Shown piece by piece: positions 1 to 8,421 of a stretch of DNA of 64,000 nucleotides. Below the pieces are notes generated by a model. The model saw nothing but the letters and a program-made list of their open reading frames with translations, did not search any database and was not told the origin of the DNA. A program made the translations under genes and the position numbers. The stretch comes from Enterovirga rhinocerotis (GTDB lineage Bacteria > Pseudomonadota > Alphaproteobacteria > Rhizobiales > Beijerinckiaceae). The DNA lies in NCBI RefSeq assembly GCF_004363955.1, contig NZ_SNZR01000013.1:682001-746000 (forward strand), read 5' to 3'. The first letter of the stretch is position 1. Each line of letters starts with the position of its first letter.

Positions 1-1008
1 CAGCCACAGCGCGTTCCGCTGCGCCTCGGAGGCGGTGATGGTCGCGTCCTCGAGGCGGCCAGCCTCGATCTCCTGCGACAGGATCGTCTCCAGCATGCCC
101 GTCAGGTCGGCATCGCCGCGGGGGGAGGCGAGCTCGATCAGGGCGTAGGAGTGATGCGCCTCGGCGAGAGGCTTCGCCGCGTCGGGCGCGTGCTTCAGCA
201 CGATCTCGAGGGCGAAACGCGGCAGGTATTCGAAGGCGACGAGAGATTCGCCGGCCTCGGCGCGCAGGCGCGAGAAGACCGCGAGCGCGGCCTCCGTCGA
301 GCCGCAGCCGATGAAGGCCGTCGCCTGCGCCCGCACGGCCGGGAACAGCTTCAGCACCGCCGCCGTGATGATCCCGAGCGTGCCCTCGGAGCCGACGAAG
401 AGGTGGCGGAGATCGTAGCCGGTATTGTCCTTGCGCAGGCCCTTGAGGCCGTTCCAGACCTGCCCGTCGGCGAGGACGACCTCGAGGCCGAGCATCAACT
501 CGCGAGCATTGCCGTAGCGGAGCACGGCCGTGCCGCCCGCGTTGGTTGCGAGATTGCCCCCGATCCGGCAGGAGCCCTCGGAGGGAAGAGAGAGCGGGAA
601 GAGCAGGCCGTGATCGGCCGCGGCCTGCTGGACGTCGGCGAGGACGCAGCCGGCCTCGACCGTCATCGTGGCGTTGAGCGGATCGACCGCGCGGACGCGG
701 TTCATGCGCGCGAGCGACAGGACGATGCCGCCGAAGGGAACGCCCGCCCCGACGAGCCCGGTATTGCCCCCGTGGGGCACGACCGGAACGCGGGAAGCCG
801 CACAGGCCTTCGCCACCTCCGCGACCTCGGCGGTCGAGCCGGGCCTCACGAGCGCGACGGCGCGGCCCTGCCAGATCCCGCGCTCCTCGCGCAGATGGAG
901 GGCGAGATCATCCGCGTCGGTCAGGACGTGAGCCGGGCCGACGATCCGCGTCAGCGCGTCGAGAAACGCATCCGGAACGGCGGGAGGCGGCGATGCGAGG
1001 GTCGTCAT
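1..1008 (-). CDS. FAD-binding oxidoreductase, GlcD/D-2-hydroxyacid dehydrogenase type (3' end outside window)
   Basis: 336 codons are visible, starting MTTLASPPPAV; the stop lies beyond base 1. The N-terminal part is a PCMH-type FAD domain with the pyrophosphate-binding stretch VPHGGNTGLVGAGVPFGG, then GGNLATNAGG and GSEGTLGI, the usual signature of glycolate oxidase GlcD, D-lactate and D-2-hydroxyglutarate dehydrogenases. The FAD-oxidase C-terminal domain begins before the cut. Such enzymes oxidise a 2-hydroxy acid to the 2-oxo acid in the cytoplasm, passing electrons to a quinone or flavoprotein; the substrate cannot be told from this part. It lies 67 bp downstream of the TPR lipoprotein gene on the same strand. 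No Shine-Dalgarno is obvious, and a 14-bp palindrome sits just before the start. Confidence 0.9.
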   Translation of the reverse strand, partial: MTTLASPPPAVPDAFLDALTRIVGPAHVLTDADDLALHLREERGIWQGRAVALVRPGSTAEVAEVAKACAASRVPVVPHGGNTGLVGAGVPFGGIVLSLARMNRVRAVDPLNATMTVEAGCVLADVQQAAADHGLLFPLSLPSEGSCRIGGNLATNAGGTAVLRYGNARELMLGLEVVLADGQVWNGLKGLRKDNTGYDLRHLFVGSEGTLGIITAAVLKLFPAVRAQATAFIGCGSTEAALAVFSRLRAEAGESLVAFEYLPRFALEIVLKHAPDAAKPLAEAHHSYALIELASPRGDADLTGMLETILSQEIEAGRLEDATITASEAQRNALWL

Positions 1009-1015
1009 CGGCGAC

Positions 1016-1029
1016 ACATCGCGCGATGT
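1016..1029. repeat. 14-bp perfect palindrome before the FAD oxidase start
   Basis: ACATCGCGCGATGT is a perfect dyad seven bases upstream of the minus-strand ATG at 1008. It could be an operator or a small hairpin covering the ribosome-binding region. With no recognised regulator beside it, the role is open. Confidence 0.35.
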
Positions 1030-1075
1030 CGTCGTGCGGGCAATGGGGATTCGATCGTCCCGAAAAGCCGGCGCC

Positions 1076-1927
1076 TCAGCCGCGGAACATGCCCTGGAGG
1101 CGCGACAGGCCCTGGCTCGCCGTCTGGTTCCCCTGGTCGATGCCCTTGGCGCGCTGGTAGCTCTCGATGGCCTCCGCCCGCTTGTCGAGCCGTTCGAGGG
1201 CTACCCCGCGATGCGCCCAGCTATCGGCGTCGCGTTGGTTCACGTTGAGGGCGGCGTTGAAGTCCTCGACGGCCTTGTCGAACTGGCCGAGCGCGATCAG
1301 GCTCTGGCCGCGGCCCGCATAGGGCGCCGACACATAGGCGTTGCGGTCGACGGCGGCGCCGAAATCGATCACCGCCTCGCGATGGCGGCCCATGCGCTGA
1401 TGGACGAGGCCGCGAGCATGCAGCGCCTCGGCCGATTCGGGCAGGAGGCGGATCGCCTGGTCTAGATCGGCGAGCGCCGCGTCGGACTGGCCCTTGGCGC
1501 GATAGAGATTGGCGCGGCCGATATAGGCGGGCCCGTAATTCGCGTTGGCCTGGATGGCGCTCGTGAAATCCGCGAGGGCCTGCTCGCTGCGGCCGGTCTG
1601 GCGATAGGCGAGGGCGCGGTTCGTGTAGGCGGCTGCGCTGTTCGGATCGAGTTGCAGGGCCTTGTTGAAATCGGCCAGCGCTTCGGAGTAGCGGCCCGCG
1701 CGGGCATAGGCCGCGCCGCGGGTGTTGTAGGCCGAGGCGTCGCCCGGATTGCGGGAGATGACGTCGGTCAGCGATTCGATATTGACGGCCGTCGAGCCCG
1801 ACTCGTCACGCTCGACGACGGCGATGCCCGGTGCGCGGGCAACCCGGCTCCCCGTCTCACACCCTGCGACCGCGACGGTCAGGACGGCAGCAGCCAGGCA
1901 TCCGGCTCGGCCCATCCAACGCGACAT
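1076..1927 (-). CDS. TPR-repeat lipoprotein
   Basis: 283 aa. The N-terminus MSRWMGRAGCLAAAVLTVAVAGC is a lipoprotein signal ending in a VAGC lipobox, so the mature protein is probably membrane-anchored in the periplasm. Residues from about 55 to the end are tetratricopeptide repeats, about six units (for example DASAYNTRGAAYARAGRYSEALADFNKAL), which fold as a helical superhelix for protein binding. A GTG nine bases upstream (1936) is an alternative start; the ATG at 1927 has GAGGGG about nine bases before it. Alphaproteobacterial homologues are annotated only as TPR proteins. Partner and exact role are unknown. Confidence 0.88.
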   Translation of the reverse strand: MSRWMGRAGCLAAAVLTVAVAGCETGSRVARAPGIAVVERDESGSTAVNIESLTDVISRNPGDASAYNTRGAAYARAGRYSEALADFNKALQLDPNSAAAYTNRALAYRQTGRSEQALADFTSAIQANANYGPAYIGRANLYRAKGQSDAALADLDQAIRLLPESAEALHARGLVHQRMGRHREAVIDFGAAVDRNAYVSAPYAGRGQSLIALGQFDKAVEDFNAALNVNQRDADSWAHRGVALERLDKRAEAIESYQRAKGIDQGNQTASQGLSRLQGMFRG

Positions 1928-2044
1928 CAATTCCACCCCTCGTCGATCGATCCGGCTACCCGGCCGGCTGCGAAGCCGGACGGTGTCGTCCCGCGGTTAC
2001 GAAAGGTTGAACGGGTCTGAACGTTCCGCACCGGCCTCTGAATG

Positions 2045-2386
2045 TCAGAAGCGAGGGGCGGCCGGAGCGGCGGCGGCGGCCGTCGCCGGAGCCGTGCCAG
2101 CCGTTGCCGAACCGGCAGCGGGAGCCGCACCCGGACGCAGCCCGCGGGCGCCGCCACGCGGCGGGGGCTTCGGCTTCGAGGGCAGCAGGCCCTCGCGCTG
2201 CATCTTCTTGCGGATGAGCTTGCGGGCGCGGCGGACGGCCTCGGCCTGCTCGCGGGCGCGCTTCTCCGACGGCTTCTCGTAATGGCCGCGGAGCTTCATC
2301 TCACGGAAGATGCCCTCGCGCTGCATCTTCTTCTTGAGAGCACGCAGCGCCTGGTCGACATTGTTGTCCCGGACAAGAACCTGCAC
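2045..2386 (-). CDS. rpsU: 30S ribosomal protein S21 with Ala/Pro-rich tail
   Basis: 113 aa. The first 70 residues ([20 protein letters not shown], then [22 protein letters not shown]) are classical bS21, a small-subunit protein near the mRNA exit and anti-Shine-Dalgarno region. The start is GTG with GAGGAAG eight bases upstream; GTG starts are common for this gene in the order. From about residue 75 there is a low-complexity tail rich in Pro, Gly and Ala ([12 protein letters not shown] onward) that takes the protein well beyond the roughly 70 aa of the E. coli form. Tails of this kind occur in Hyphomicrobiales and are probably disordered. Confidence 0.95.
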   Translation of the reverse strand: MQVLVRDNNVDQALRALKKKMQREGIFREMKLRGHYEKPSEKRAREQAEAVRRARKLIRKKMQREGLLPSKPKPPPRGGARGLRPGAAPAAGSATAGTAPATAAAAAPAAPRF

Positions 2387-2621
2387 GCGTCTTCCTCGTC
2401 AAAAGCGGTCGCCAATCGGCGGAAAAAGGGAAACGAGGACCGTGCGCATCCATGGAGCATCAAGGTCCCGAAGCGGCGCCGATAGCAGAGCAGATCGCGT
2501 CTGTCCACGCCTCATTTCGTCCGCAGCGCCGTGTTGTAGGCCGCGTCAGGCAGAGACCACGCGGCGCATTGCTGGAGCCGACGGCCGCTTCGTACAATCC
2601 GGTGCATGTGAGAGGCAAGAT

Positions 2622-3407
2622 ATGATCGCGTTGACCAAACGATCGGTGTCCTGGGTGTCGTCCTGGGCGGTGGCCCTGGTCGTGTGCGCCGGCACCGTTG
2701 GCGGGGCCGCCGCGCCGGCCGTCGCGGCCTGCGGCGACGCGGTCGGCCCGCGCGTCGACTGGAGCGGGTGCTCGAAGCGCAACCTGCTTCTCTCGGGCAC
2801 CGATTTGTCCGGCGTCGTTTTTGCGCGCACCGCCATCACGTCCACCGATTTCCGGAAATCGAAGCTCACGGGCGCCAATCTCTCGGGTGCCGACATCACC
2901 TTCTCGCGCTTCGACGACGCCGACCTCACGGAGGCCGATCTGACCAAGACGATCGGCTGGCAGGCGAGCTTCCGGAAGGCGCAGCTCGGCAAGGCGAAGC
3001 TCGGGATGGCGCAGATCAGCCGCGGTTCGTTCAAGGAGGCGAGCCTCGCGGGTGCCGTCCTCGCCAAGGCAGAGCTCAACCGGGCCGATTTCAGCGCTGC
3101 AGACCTCACCGGCGCCGATATCTCGAAGGCCGAGCTGCCGCGCGTGAACTTCGCCGGCGCGAAGCTCGAGGGCGTCGATTTCCGCTTCTCGAACCTCGCC
3201 CGCGCGCGCCTCGAAGGGCTCGACCTCGCGGGCGTGAAGATGGGCGGGGCCTATCTCTTCCTGACGCAGTTCGACCGCGCGGACCTCTCCAAGACGGAGG
3301 GGCTGCGCCAGGAGCAGCTCGACATCGCCTGCGGCACGCGGGAGACGAAGCTCCCGCCGGGCCTCAAGGCGCCCAAGACCTGGCCCTGCGCCGGCGACGA
3401 CGAGTGA
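2622..3407 (+). CDS. Exported pentapeptide-repeat protein
   Basis: 261 aa. A hydrophobic N-terminus (SSWAVALVVCAGTVGGAAAP, then AVAA before C) looks like a Sec signal with cleavage near residue 37. Residues about 55-235 are A(D/N)LxX pentapeptide repeats (TGANLSGADITFSRFDDADL and similar), which form a right-handed quadrilateral beta-helix. Two cysteines, one just after the cleavage site and one near the C-terminus, could form a disulfide. The ATG at 2622 is preceded by AGAGG. The gene converges with the hydrolase gene, with 10 bp between stops. Function is unknown; envelope location is inferred from the signal. Confidence 0.85.
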   Translation: MIALTKRSVSWVSSWAVALVVCAGTVGGAAAPAVAACGDAVGPRVDWSGCSKRNLLLSGTDLSGVVFARTAITSTDFRKSKLTGANLSGADITFSRFDDADLTEADLTKTIGWQASFRKAQLGKAKLGMAQISRGSFKEASLAGAVLAKAELNRADFSAADLTGADISKAELPRVNFAGAKLEGVDFRFSNLARARLEGLDLAGVKMGGAYLFLTQFDRADLSKTEGLRQEQLDIACGTRETKLPPGLKAPKTWPCAGDDE

Positions 3408-3417
3408 CCGGCGCCCC

Positions 3418-4386
3418 TCAGCGCCGCCCGATCCGGTAGGTCTCGAACCTGCCGAGCAGGACTTTCAGCGGGTCGGGCGCGAAGGCGCGCGTGAGGAAGG
3501 TGCCGTGCTCCGTCGCCGGCGGCGTCGGGACGAAGCTCACGGTGCCCGGGCCGAGCTTCGGCGGGACACCCTCACCCGAATCGAGGCCGCGGGCGGCGAG
3601 GAGCGAGCGGAGACGGGCGTTCTCCACCCTCGACGAGGCCGAATAGGCGCTGACGAAGGCCATCCGGCCGCGCCGCGCCGCGACGATCTCGGCGAAGCGG
3701 TCGACCTCGCCATAGAGCGCGTCGAGGAGAAGGAGGCCGACGATCCTGTCGGTCGCCCCGCCGACCGACAATCCGAAGGCCGCCGGCAGGTAGCCGCCGC
3801 TATAGGCCGCGACGATGACGGGGAGGGAGGCATGGCTCCCGCTGCCCACGAGGGCGGGAAGGACGGCGCCGGCCTCGTCGAGAAAGCGCCTGAGGCCTCC
3901 CGCCTCCCAGAAGCGGCCGGCGCTCGAATCGAGAGCATTCACGGCAAGCTGCGGCGCGAGGAGGATCGCGTTCAGCCCCGAGGCCGCGACCTGGCGCGGC
4001 ACGCCCTGGGAGCGGCAGACCTCGCGTTCGAGCGTCGCGAGGTTGCCGTGCAGATAGACGACGATCACGGCAGGCCTCGCGGGATCGAAGCCCTTCGGCA
4101 CCGAGATCAGGACGCGGTTGTCGGAATATGTCGGATTCTCCCAGTAGACGCCTCCGCGCGGCGAGGCATGGCCGCGCCTCTCGCCGTCCCGCTTGTCGAG
4201 GAAGGGACCTTTGCCGGGCACGTCGCCGTCATACGGGAAGGGAGCGCTCGCGAAGGGCACGAGCCAGCTCCGTCCGGCTCCCGGGCAGGCGATGGCGCGG
4301 GCCTGGTCCATGCGAGCCTCCGCGAGGGTCGGGGCGAGAAGGGCGAGCGCGGCGAGGAGGACGATGCGATGCGGCGTCCGCTTCAC
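3418..4386 (-). CDS. Secreted alpha/beta-hydrolase-like protein
   Basis: 322 aa from a GTG at 4386 that follows GGAGGG. MKRTPHRIVLLAALALLAPT then LAEA is a typical Sec signal peptide. The rest reads as an alpha/beta-hydrolase: VVYLHGN as the oxyanion strand-turn, AAYSGGY as the nucleophile elbow (Ser), LLLDALYG for the acid, and ATEHGTF near the C-terminus for the histidine. No specific family name is recognised, so the substrate is unknown. The open frame continues upstream through the mosaic repeat into the membrane-protein gene, but that part is not coding. It is the third gene of a minus-strand trio with the two SAM-type genes upstream. Confidence 0.78.
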   Translation of the reverse strand: MKRTPHRIVLLAALALLAPTLAEARMDQARAIACPGAGRSWLVPFASAPFPYDGDVPGKGPFLDKRDGERRGHASPRGGVYWENPTYSDNRVLISVPKGFDPARPAVIVVYLHGNLATLEREVCRSQGVPRQVAASGLNAILLAPQLAVNALDSSAGRFWEAGGLRRFLDEAGAVLPALVGSGSHASLPVIVAAYSGGYLPAAFGLSVGGATDRIVGLLLLDALYGEVDRFAEIVAARRGRMAFVSAYSASSRVENARLRSLLAARGLDSGEGVPPKLGPGTVSFVPTPPATEHGTFLTRAFAPDPLKVLLGRFETYRIGRR

Positions 4387-4545
4387 ACCCTCCCCTGGAG
4401 GGGGAGGGTCGCCAGCGAAGCCGGGGGGGTGGGGTGACACCCACCTGTCCTCATCTCCGGCGCTGCGGGGGCGGAGGCCGTGCATCACCCCACCCCGGAC
4501 CTGCGGTCCGACCCTCCCCCTCCAGGGGAGGGTGGCCTGCACTCG
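4384..4545. repeat. Mosaic inverted repeat, type A
   Basis: Two arms of about 50 bp in opposite orientation, each built of an outer CCCTCCCCTGGAGGGGGAGGG hairpin module cut short here to its key part (ACCCTCCCC/GGGGAGGGT), a variable small stem, and an inner GGGGTGGGGTGA block. The arms are separated by about 45 bp. It fills the whole gap between the hydrolase and the spermidine-synthase-like gene. A relative of the same design lies at 46796-46928. Confidence 0.85.
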
Positions 4546-4556
4546 TCTCATCCCCC

Positions 4557-7175
4557 TCACGCCGGCTTCGGCTTCAGCACCGAGAAGAAGGCCGGGACGG
4601 CGATCAGGTAGGCGCAGGCGGCGACCAGCAGGACCGAGCCCATGCCGAAGGAGGTTGCGAGGATCGGCACCAGCGCCGCGCCGACCACCGAGAAGCTGCC
4701 GTTGATGCCCCAGGCCCAGACGAACATGCTCTCCTTCTCGAGCCGCGCGAGCCAGGACATCGCCGTCGGCATCGGGAAGCCCATCAGGAAGGCCGGCGGA
4801 AAGATCAGGGCGAAACAGGCGAGGAGGCGGAGGCCGTAAGGCAGGGCGCCGATCGCATCGAGGACGAGCGGGAGCGCCAGCGCATAGGCGACGAGGAGCG
4901 CGACGATCGCCGCGAATACGACCGGCATCGTCGTTCGGGCGCGCGGGATGAAGCGCTCGGAGACGAAGCTGCCGAAGCCCGAGAAGACCAGCATGCCGGT
5001 GATGAGGACGGAGGCCGAGACGGTCGCGTTCGACAGCGCGAGCACGAAGTTCGAGATGAGGCCGACCTCGACCACGATGTAGCCGAGCCCGAGACAGGCG
5101 AAATAGGTGATGGTCCCGGCCTTGCCGCGCTGGCGGCTGAAGATCGTGCGCCAGCCGAAGGCGACGGGCAGGAGGACGAGGGCGAGGGCGGCGAGGCAGG
5201 CGACGCCGAAGGTCGCCCAGATGAGAAGGTAGCCCCATTCGTCCTGCAGCAGTTCCAGCCGGTCGGTGACGCGAGGCAGATCGGCCGGGCGGACATAGGC
5301 CGCGAAATAGGGCCGGTCGTTCGTCAGCACGCGGCTGTCGAAGACGTAGCCGCGGGAGAACTCGTCCCAGCCACCGGTGAGGAGGCGCTTCCAGGCGAGC
5401 CGGCCGAGCGTGACCGAAGGAAGGACCGTCGGCTCGGCATCGCTCTCGACCCCCGGCGGCGGCAAATCCCCGCCCGGCGGCGGCTCGCCCTCCGGGGCCG
5501 CCGCGTCCTTCCGGAGCGCCGCCATGTCGAAGAAGATCTGGTTGCGGTAGTTCTCGAGCGTCGCCTTGGCGGCGCCCTCGTCCACCTCGAAGCCGGGATG
5601 GTACAGCACGTCGAAGGACATCGCCTTCGTGTGGGCCCGCAGTTTCTCGATCTCGTCCGGCGTGAAGCCGCCGCTCTTGTAGAGAACCGTCGTCGTCGAG
5701 AGATAGCTCGAGGCCGCGAAGAAGGATTTCGCCGGATCGCCGCCGGCCTCCTTCGCCGCCTCCGCCATGGTGGCGTAGAGCTTCAGCACCGATTTCGGCG
5801 GCTCTTCCTTGTTCCAGAGCGTGACCGAGAGGATGCCGCCGTCCTTGAGCGCCCGCATATAGGCGGCCATGGCCTCCCGGGTGTAGCCGAACTTCTCGAC
5901 GATCGCGAAGCCGCCGGGATTGGAGAGGCCCGCGGAATCGGCGAGGCTGAGGTCGATGACGTCGTAGCGCCTGTCGGTCCGCGCGAGGAACAGGCGTCCG
6001 TCCTGGTCGACGGCGGAGACGCGCGGATCGCGCAGCAGATCGCCCGTGAAGTCGCGCAGGAAGCGGTCGTCGCGCAGGGCGGAGAGGATGGCGGGGTTGC
6101 CCTCCGCGACCGTCACCGATGTCGAGCCGCCGGCCAGCGCGACCGATGTCGAGATGCCGCCGCCGAGCTGCACGACGAAGGTCTCCGGAGCCTCCTTGAG
6201 GAGGTACGGATAGATCATCGGCAGGAAGCGGAAATAGGCGGTCTCGTCCGCCGGGAGCTTCCGGATGATGCCGATCGGGCCGTCGCCGTCGATATACATG
6301 CCGAGATAGGCGTTCGACGGCATCTTCTTCAGGTTGAACGCGGCGTTGTCGGACAGGCCGGGCGCGAAATGGAGATAGGAGCTGGAATAGACCTCGATCA
6401 ACCCGAAGGGCGAGGCGGCCTGGTAGACCCGCGCCGCGTCCGGGAACTTCCGCGCATAGGCGACGCCCTTGTAGTCGGAGGTCGCGAGGGTCGGGATGCC
6501 GGTCTTGGCGGGCAGAGCGAAGTGGAGCCCGAGGCTGAGGATGGCCGCGGCGACGAGGCCCGCGAGGAAGGACAGGCTCCGCAGGGAGGCGAACCAGAGA
6601 AGGCCCGCGAGGAACCAGAGCCCGAGCGGGACGACGATCAGGTTCGCCGGCAGCACCACATACATCGCGCCGAGGAAGACGAGCCCGCACAGACCGGAAC
6701 CCGCGAGATCGGCGAAATAGACCTTCGGGAAGGCCTCCCGCGCCTTCAGGAACATGGTGCCGAGGAAGACTGCGCCGGCGAGGAAGGGGATGAGGTAGAG
6801 CAGGAAATTGGCGGCGAGGCGCCATTTCTGGCTCGGGTCCGAGACGAGGAAGATGGCGTTGAACGGCACCTGCTGCGCCAGGAGGTTCGATCCGACCGCG
6901 AGCGGGCCGAAGAGCAGGAGCGAGAGGCCGGCGGCACCTTTCCAGTGCCGCTCGAACCACGCCGTCGTCACACACATCGCGGCGCTCGTCAGGCCGAAGC
7001 CGAGCATGGCGAGGCTCACCACCAGCGAGCCGAAATGCGCCCAGTTCCCGACCGAGAAGACGCGCATGATCCCGATCTGGAGCGCGATCACCGCGCCCGC
7101 GAGCAGCGCCACGGCGAAATAGAGCGGCAGGTCCAGCCGCATCTCGGTCGGGACGAGCCGGGCGGGGAGGGTCAT
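4557..7175 (-). CDS. Integral membrane protein with internal spermidine-synthase-like (SAM-binding type) domain
   Basis: 872 aa, starting MTLPARLVPTEMRLDLPLYF. Residues about 15-225 hold some eight to ten hydrophobic segments. A soluble middle region (about 225-620) includes VVQLGGGISTSVALAG, then TSVTVAEGNPAI and YDVIDLSLADS, which match the nucleotide-binding glycine loop, acidic strand-end residue and following strand of spermidine-synthase-fold proteins. A disordered Pro/Gly/Glu insert (about 555-580) follows, then six more membrane segments to the end. So the SAM-type domain is inserted between two membrane bundles. Whether it still makes polyamines is doubtful; the membrane halves suggest transport, export or sensing. 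It is probably co-transcribed with the isoaspartyl methyltransferase upstream. Confidence 0.82.
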   Translation of the reverse strand: MTLPARLVPTEMRLDLPLYFAVALLAGAVIALQIGIMRVFSVGNWAHFGSLVVSLAMLGFGLTSAAMCVTTAWFERHWKGAAGLSLLLFGPLAVGSNLLAQQVPFNAIFLVSDPSQKWRLAANFLLYLIPFLAGAVFLGTMFLKAREAFPKVYFADLAGSGLCGLVFLGAMYVVLPANLIVVPLGLWFLAGLLWFASLRSLSFLAGLVAAAILSLGLHFALPAKTGIPTLATSDYKGVAYARKFPDAARVYQAASPFGLIEVYSSSYLHFAPGLSDNAAFNLKKMPSNAYLGMYIDGDGPIGIIRKLPADETAYFRFLPMIYPYLLKEAPETFVVQLGGGISTSVALAGGSTSVTVAEGNPAILSALRDDRFLRDFTGDLLRDPRVSAVDQDGRLFLARTDRRYDVIDLSLADSAGLSNPGGFAIVEKFGYTREAMAAYMRALKDGGILSVTLWNKEEPPKSVLKLYATMAEAAKEAGGDPAKSFFAASSYLSTTTVLYKSGGFTPDEIEKLRAHTKAMSFDVLYHPGFEVDEGAAKATLENYRNQIFFDMAALRKDAAAPEGEPPPGGDLPPPGVESDAEPTVLPSVTLGRLAWKRLLTGGWDEFSRGYVFDSRVLTNDRPYFAAYVRPADLPRVTDRLELLQDEWGYLLIWATFGVACLAALALVLLPVAFGWRTIFSRQRGKAGTITYFACLGLGYIVVEVGLISNFVLALSNATVSASVLITGMLVFSGFGSFVSERFIPRARTTMPVVFAAIVALLVAYALALPLVLDAIGALPYGLRLLACFALIFPPAFLMGFPMPTAMSWLARLEKESMFVWAWGINGSFSVVGAALVPILATSFGMGSVLLVAACAYLIAVPAFFSVLKPKPA

Positions 7176-7207
7176 GCGGTGTCGCCGACGCGCCGCGGAA
7201 CCGTCCA

Positions 7208-7352
7208 CGCCTCCTTCTCCCCTTGCGGGAGAAGGTGGCACGGCGAAGCCGTGACGGATGAGGGGTGAAACACGCCCGTCGACGCCGAGTCTCCGCCCCT
7301 CATCCGACCCTCGCTGACGCGAGGGCCACCTTCTCCCGCAAGGGGAGAAGGA
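7208..7352. repeat. Mosaic inverted repeat, type B
   Basis: Each arm carries a CCTTCTCCCC-TTGC-GGGAGAAGG hairpin, a GTGGC link, a variable inner stem (GGCGAAGCC on the left, CTCGCTGACGCGAG on the right) and a CGGATGAGGGG block; the two arms are inverted and about 30 bp apart. The variable inner stems keep pairing while changing sequence, which points to selection on structure or to recombination between copies. It fills the gap between the methyltransferase and membrane-protein genes. Confidence 0.87.
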
Positions 7353-7382
7353 CGATTCCGGTGGGGGCGGGCGGGCCGCGTC

Positions 7383-8246
7383 TCACTTGTTGTGCGTGCC
7401 CTTGATCGCGTCGCCTTCGAGCTTGGTGAAGGGCACGAAGGGCACGATGCGGCCGCCATAGATGTCGGAGCGCGTGACCTGGATCGACTTGTCGGGCGCC
7501 TCCTCCTTCCGGACCTTCAGGACGCGCTGCGCGCCGGGCGGGCCGACCGGGATGACCATGACGCCGCCGGTCGTGAGCTGCTGCAGGAGGGGAGGCGGCA
7601 CGTGGTCGATGCCGCAGGTGACGATGATCTTGTCAAAGGGGCCGGCCTCCTCCCAGCCGTAATAGCCGTCGGAGGCGCGCGAGGCGATCGCCTTGTACTC
7701 CGTATACCCCTTGGCGATCAGCGCGTCGTAGATGCCGCGGGTGCGCTCGGCGAGCGGCTTGATGATCTCGATCGTCCAGACCTTGTCGGTGAGGTTGGCG
7801 AGATAGGCCGATTGGTAGCCGGAGCCGGTTCCGATCTCGAGCACCTTGTCGCCCTGCTTGACGTCGATCACGGTCGTCATGCGGCTGACGATGTGGGGGC
7901 CGGAGATCGTCACGCCGTAATCGATGTCGAGGAAGGCGTGGTCGTAGGCGCGCCTGAGGTTCTTCTTCAGGACGAATTCCTCGCGCGGCGTCATCAGGAA
8001 GGCGCGCTTGTCGCGGTCCGTCGCGACGTCCTTGTTCGCGACCACCGCGCGGTAGCGGGACCAGCGTTCGGAGAGAAAGCGCTCGTCCTCGCCGCGATTC
8101 GTCTTCGCCCACTCGATGAAGGCCTCGCGGTCGTCGAGCGGCGGCATCGTATTGAAGTCGTAGGGCGTCGAAACCTTCGCCGAGGCTCCCGTCGCCGCCC
8201 CCGCCGACGCGGCGAGCGCGCCCACCATGAAGTCGCGCCTCTTCAT
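7383..8246 (-). CDS. Protein-L-isoaspartate O-methyltransferase-like protein with Tat signal
   Basis: 287 aa from ATG 8246, with GGAGG six bases upstream. MKRRDFMVGALAASAGAATG is a twin-arginine signal (RRDFMVG plus an Ala-rich core). The body carries the PCMT fold: SGPHIVSRMT, motif I VLEIGTGSGYQSAYLA, the acidic IEI at the end of strand 2, and IVTCGIDHVPPPLLQQL. Normal PCMT (about 210-220 aa) is cytosolic and uses SAM to methyl-esterify isoaspartyl residues for repair. An exported form is odd because SAM is not known in the periplasm. Either the signal is a non-cleaved anchor or the reaction differs. First gene of the minus-strand trio. Confidence 0.85.
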   Translation of the reverse strand: MKRRDFMVGALAASAGAATGASAKVSTPYDFNTMPPLDDREAFIEWAKTNRGEDERFLSERWSRYRAVVANKDVATDRDKRAFLMTPREEFVLKKNLRRAYDHAFLDIDYGVTISGPHIVSRMTTVIDVKQGDKVLEIGTGSGYQSAYLANLTDKVWTIEIIKPLAERTRGIYDALIAKGYTEYKAIASRASDGYYGWEEAGPFDKIIVTCGIDHVPPPLLQQLTTGGVMVIPVGPPGAQRVLKVRKEEAPDKSIQVTRSDIYGGRIVPFVPFTKLEGDAIKGTHNK

Positions 8247-8393
8247 CAGGGACCTCCGCCAGCTGCCGGTGATTCGCAGCCTAGAGCTGCCCCTATCGGC
8301 CCACCATCTTGCCGGCCGATGTCGCGTTTGCTGCGGCGACGTTTCGCGCCGTGTGTGGCGCGGGGGATACAGTGGCAATGGCCCACCGCTCGT

Positions 8394-8405
8394 GTCGTCG
8401 ACGAC
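8394..8405. promoter_or_regulatory. Palindrome in the promoter region of the PIN/RHH pair
   Basis: GTCGTCGACGAC is a perfect 12-bp dyad 16 bp upstream of the antitoxin start at 8422. Type II antitoxins usually repress their own promoter by binding such dyads, so this is the likely autoregulatory operator. Binding is inferred. Confidence 0.45.
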
Positions 8406-8421
8406 GGGCGGAGAGTGGTTT

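Noticed and set aside
4387-6975. Upstream continuation of the secreted hydrolase frame
   Set aside because: The frame stays open through the mosaic repeat and antisense of the next gene, but the signal peptide and GGAGGG place the true start at 4386.
4128-7268. Long plus-strand open frame of about 1046 codons opposite the membrane-protein gene
   Set aside because: Composition is Arg/Glu/Asp-rich as expected for an antisense frame in GC-rich DNA; the opposite strand has clear membrane segments and family motifs.
8247-8378. Longer N-terminus for the isoaspartyl methyltransferase
   Set aside because: The extra 44 residues are not protein-like, and ATG 8246 has a good ribosome-binding site directly followed by the Tat signal.
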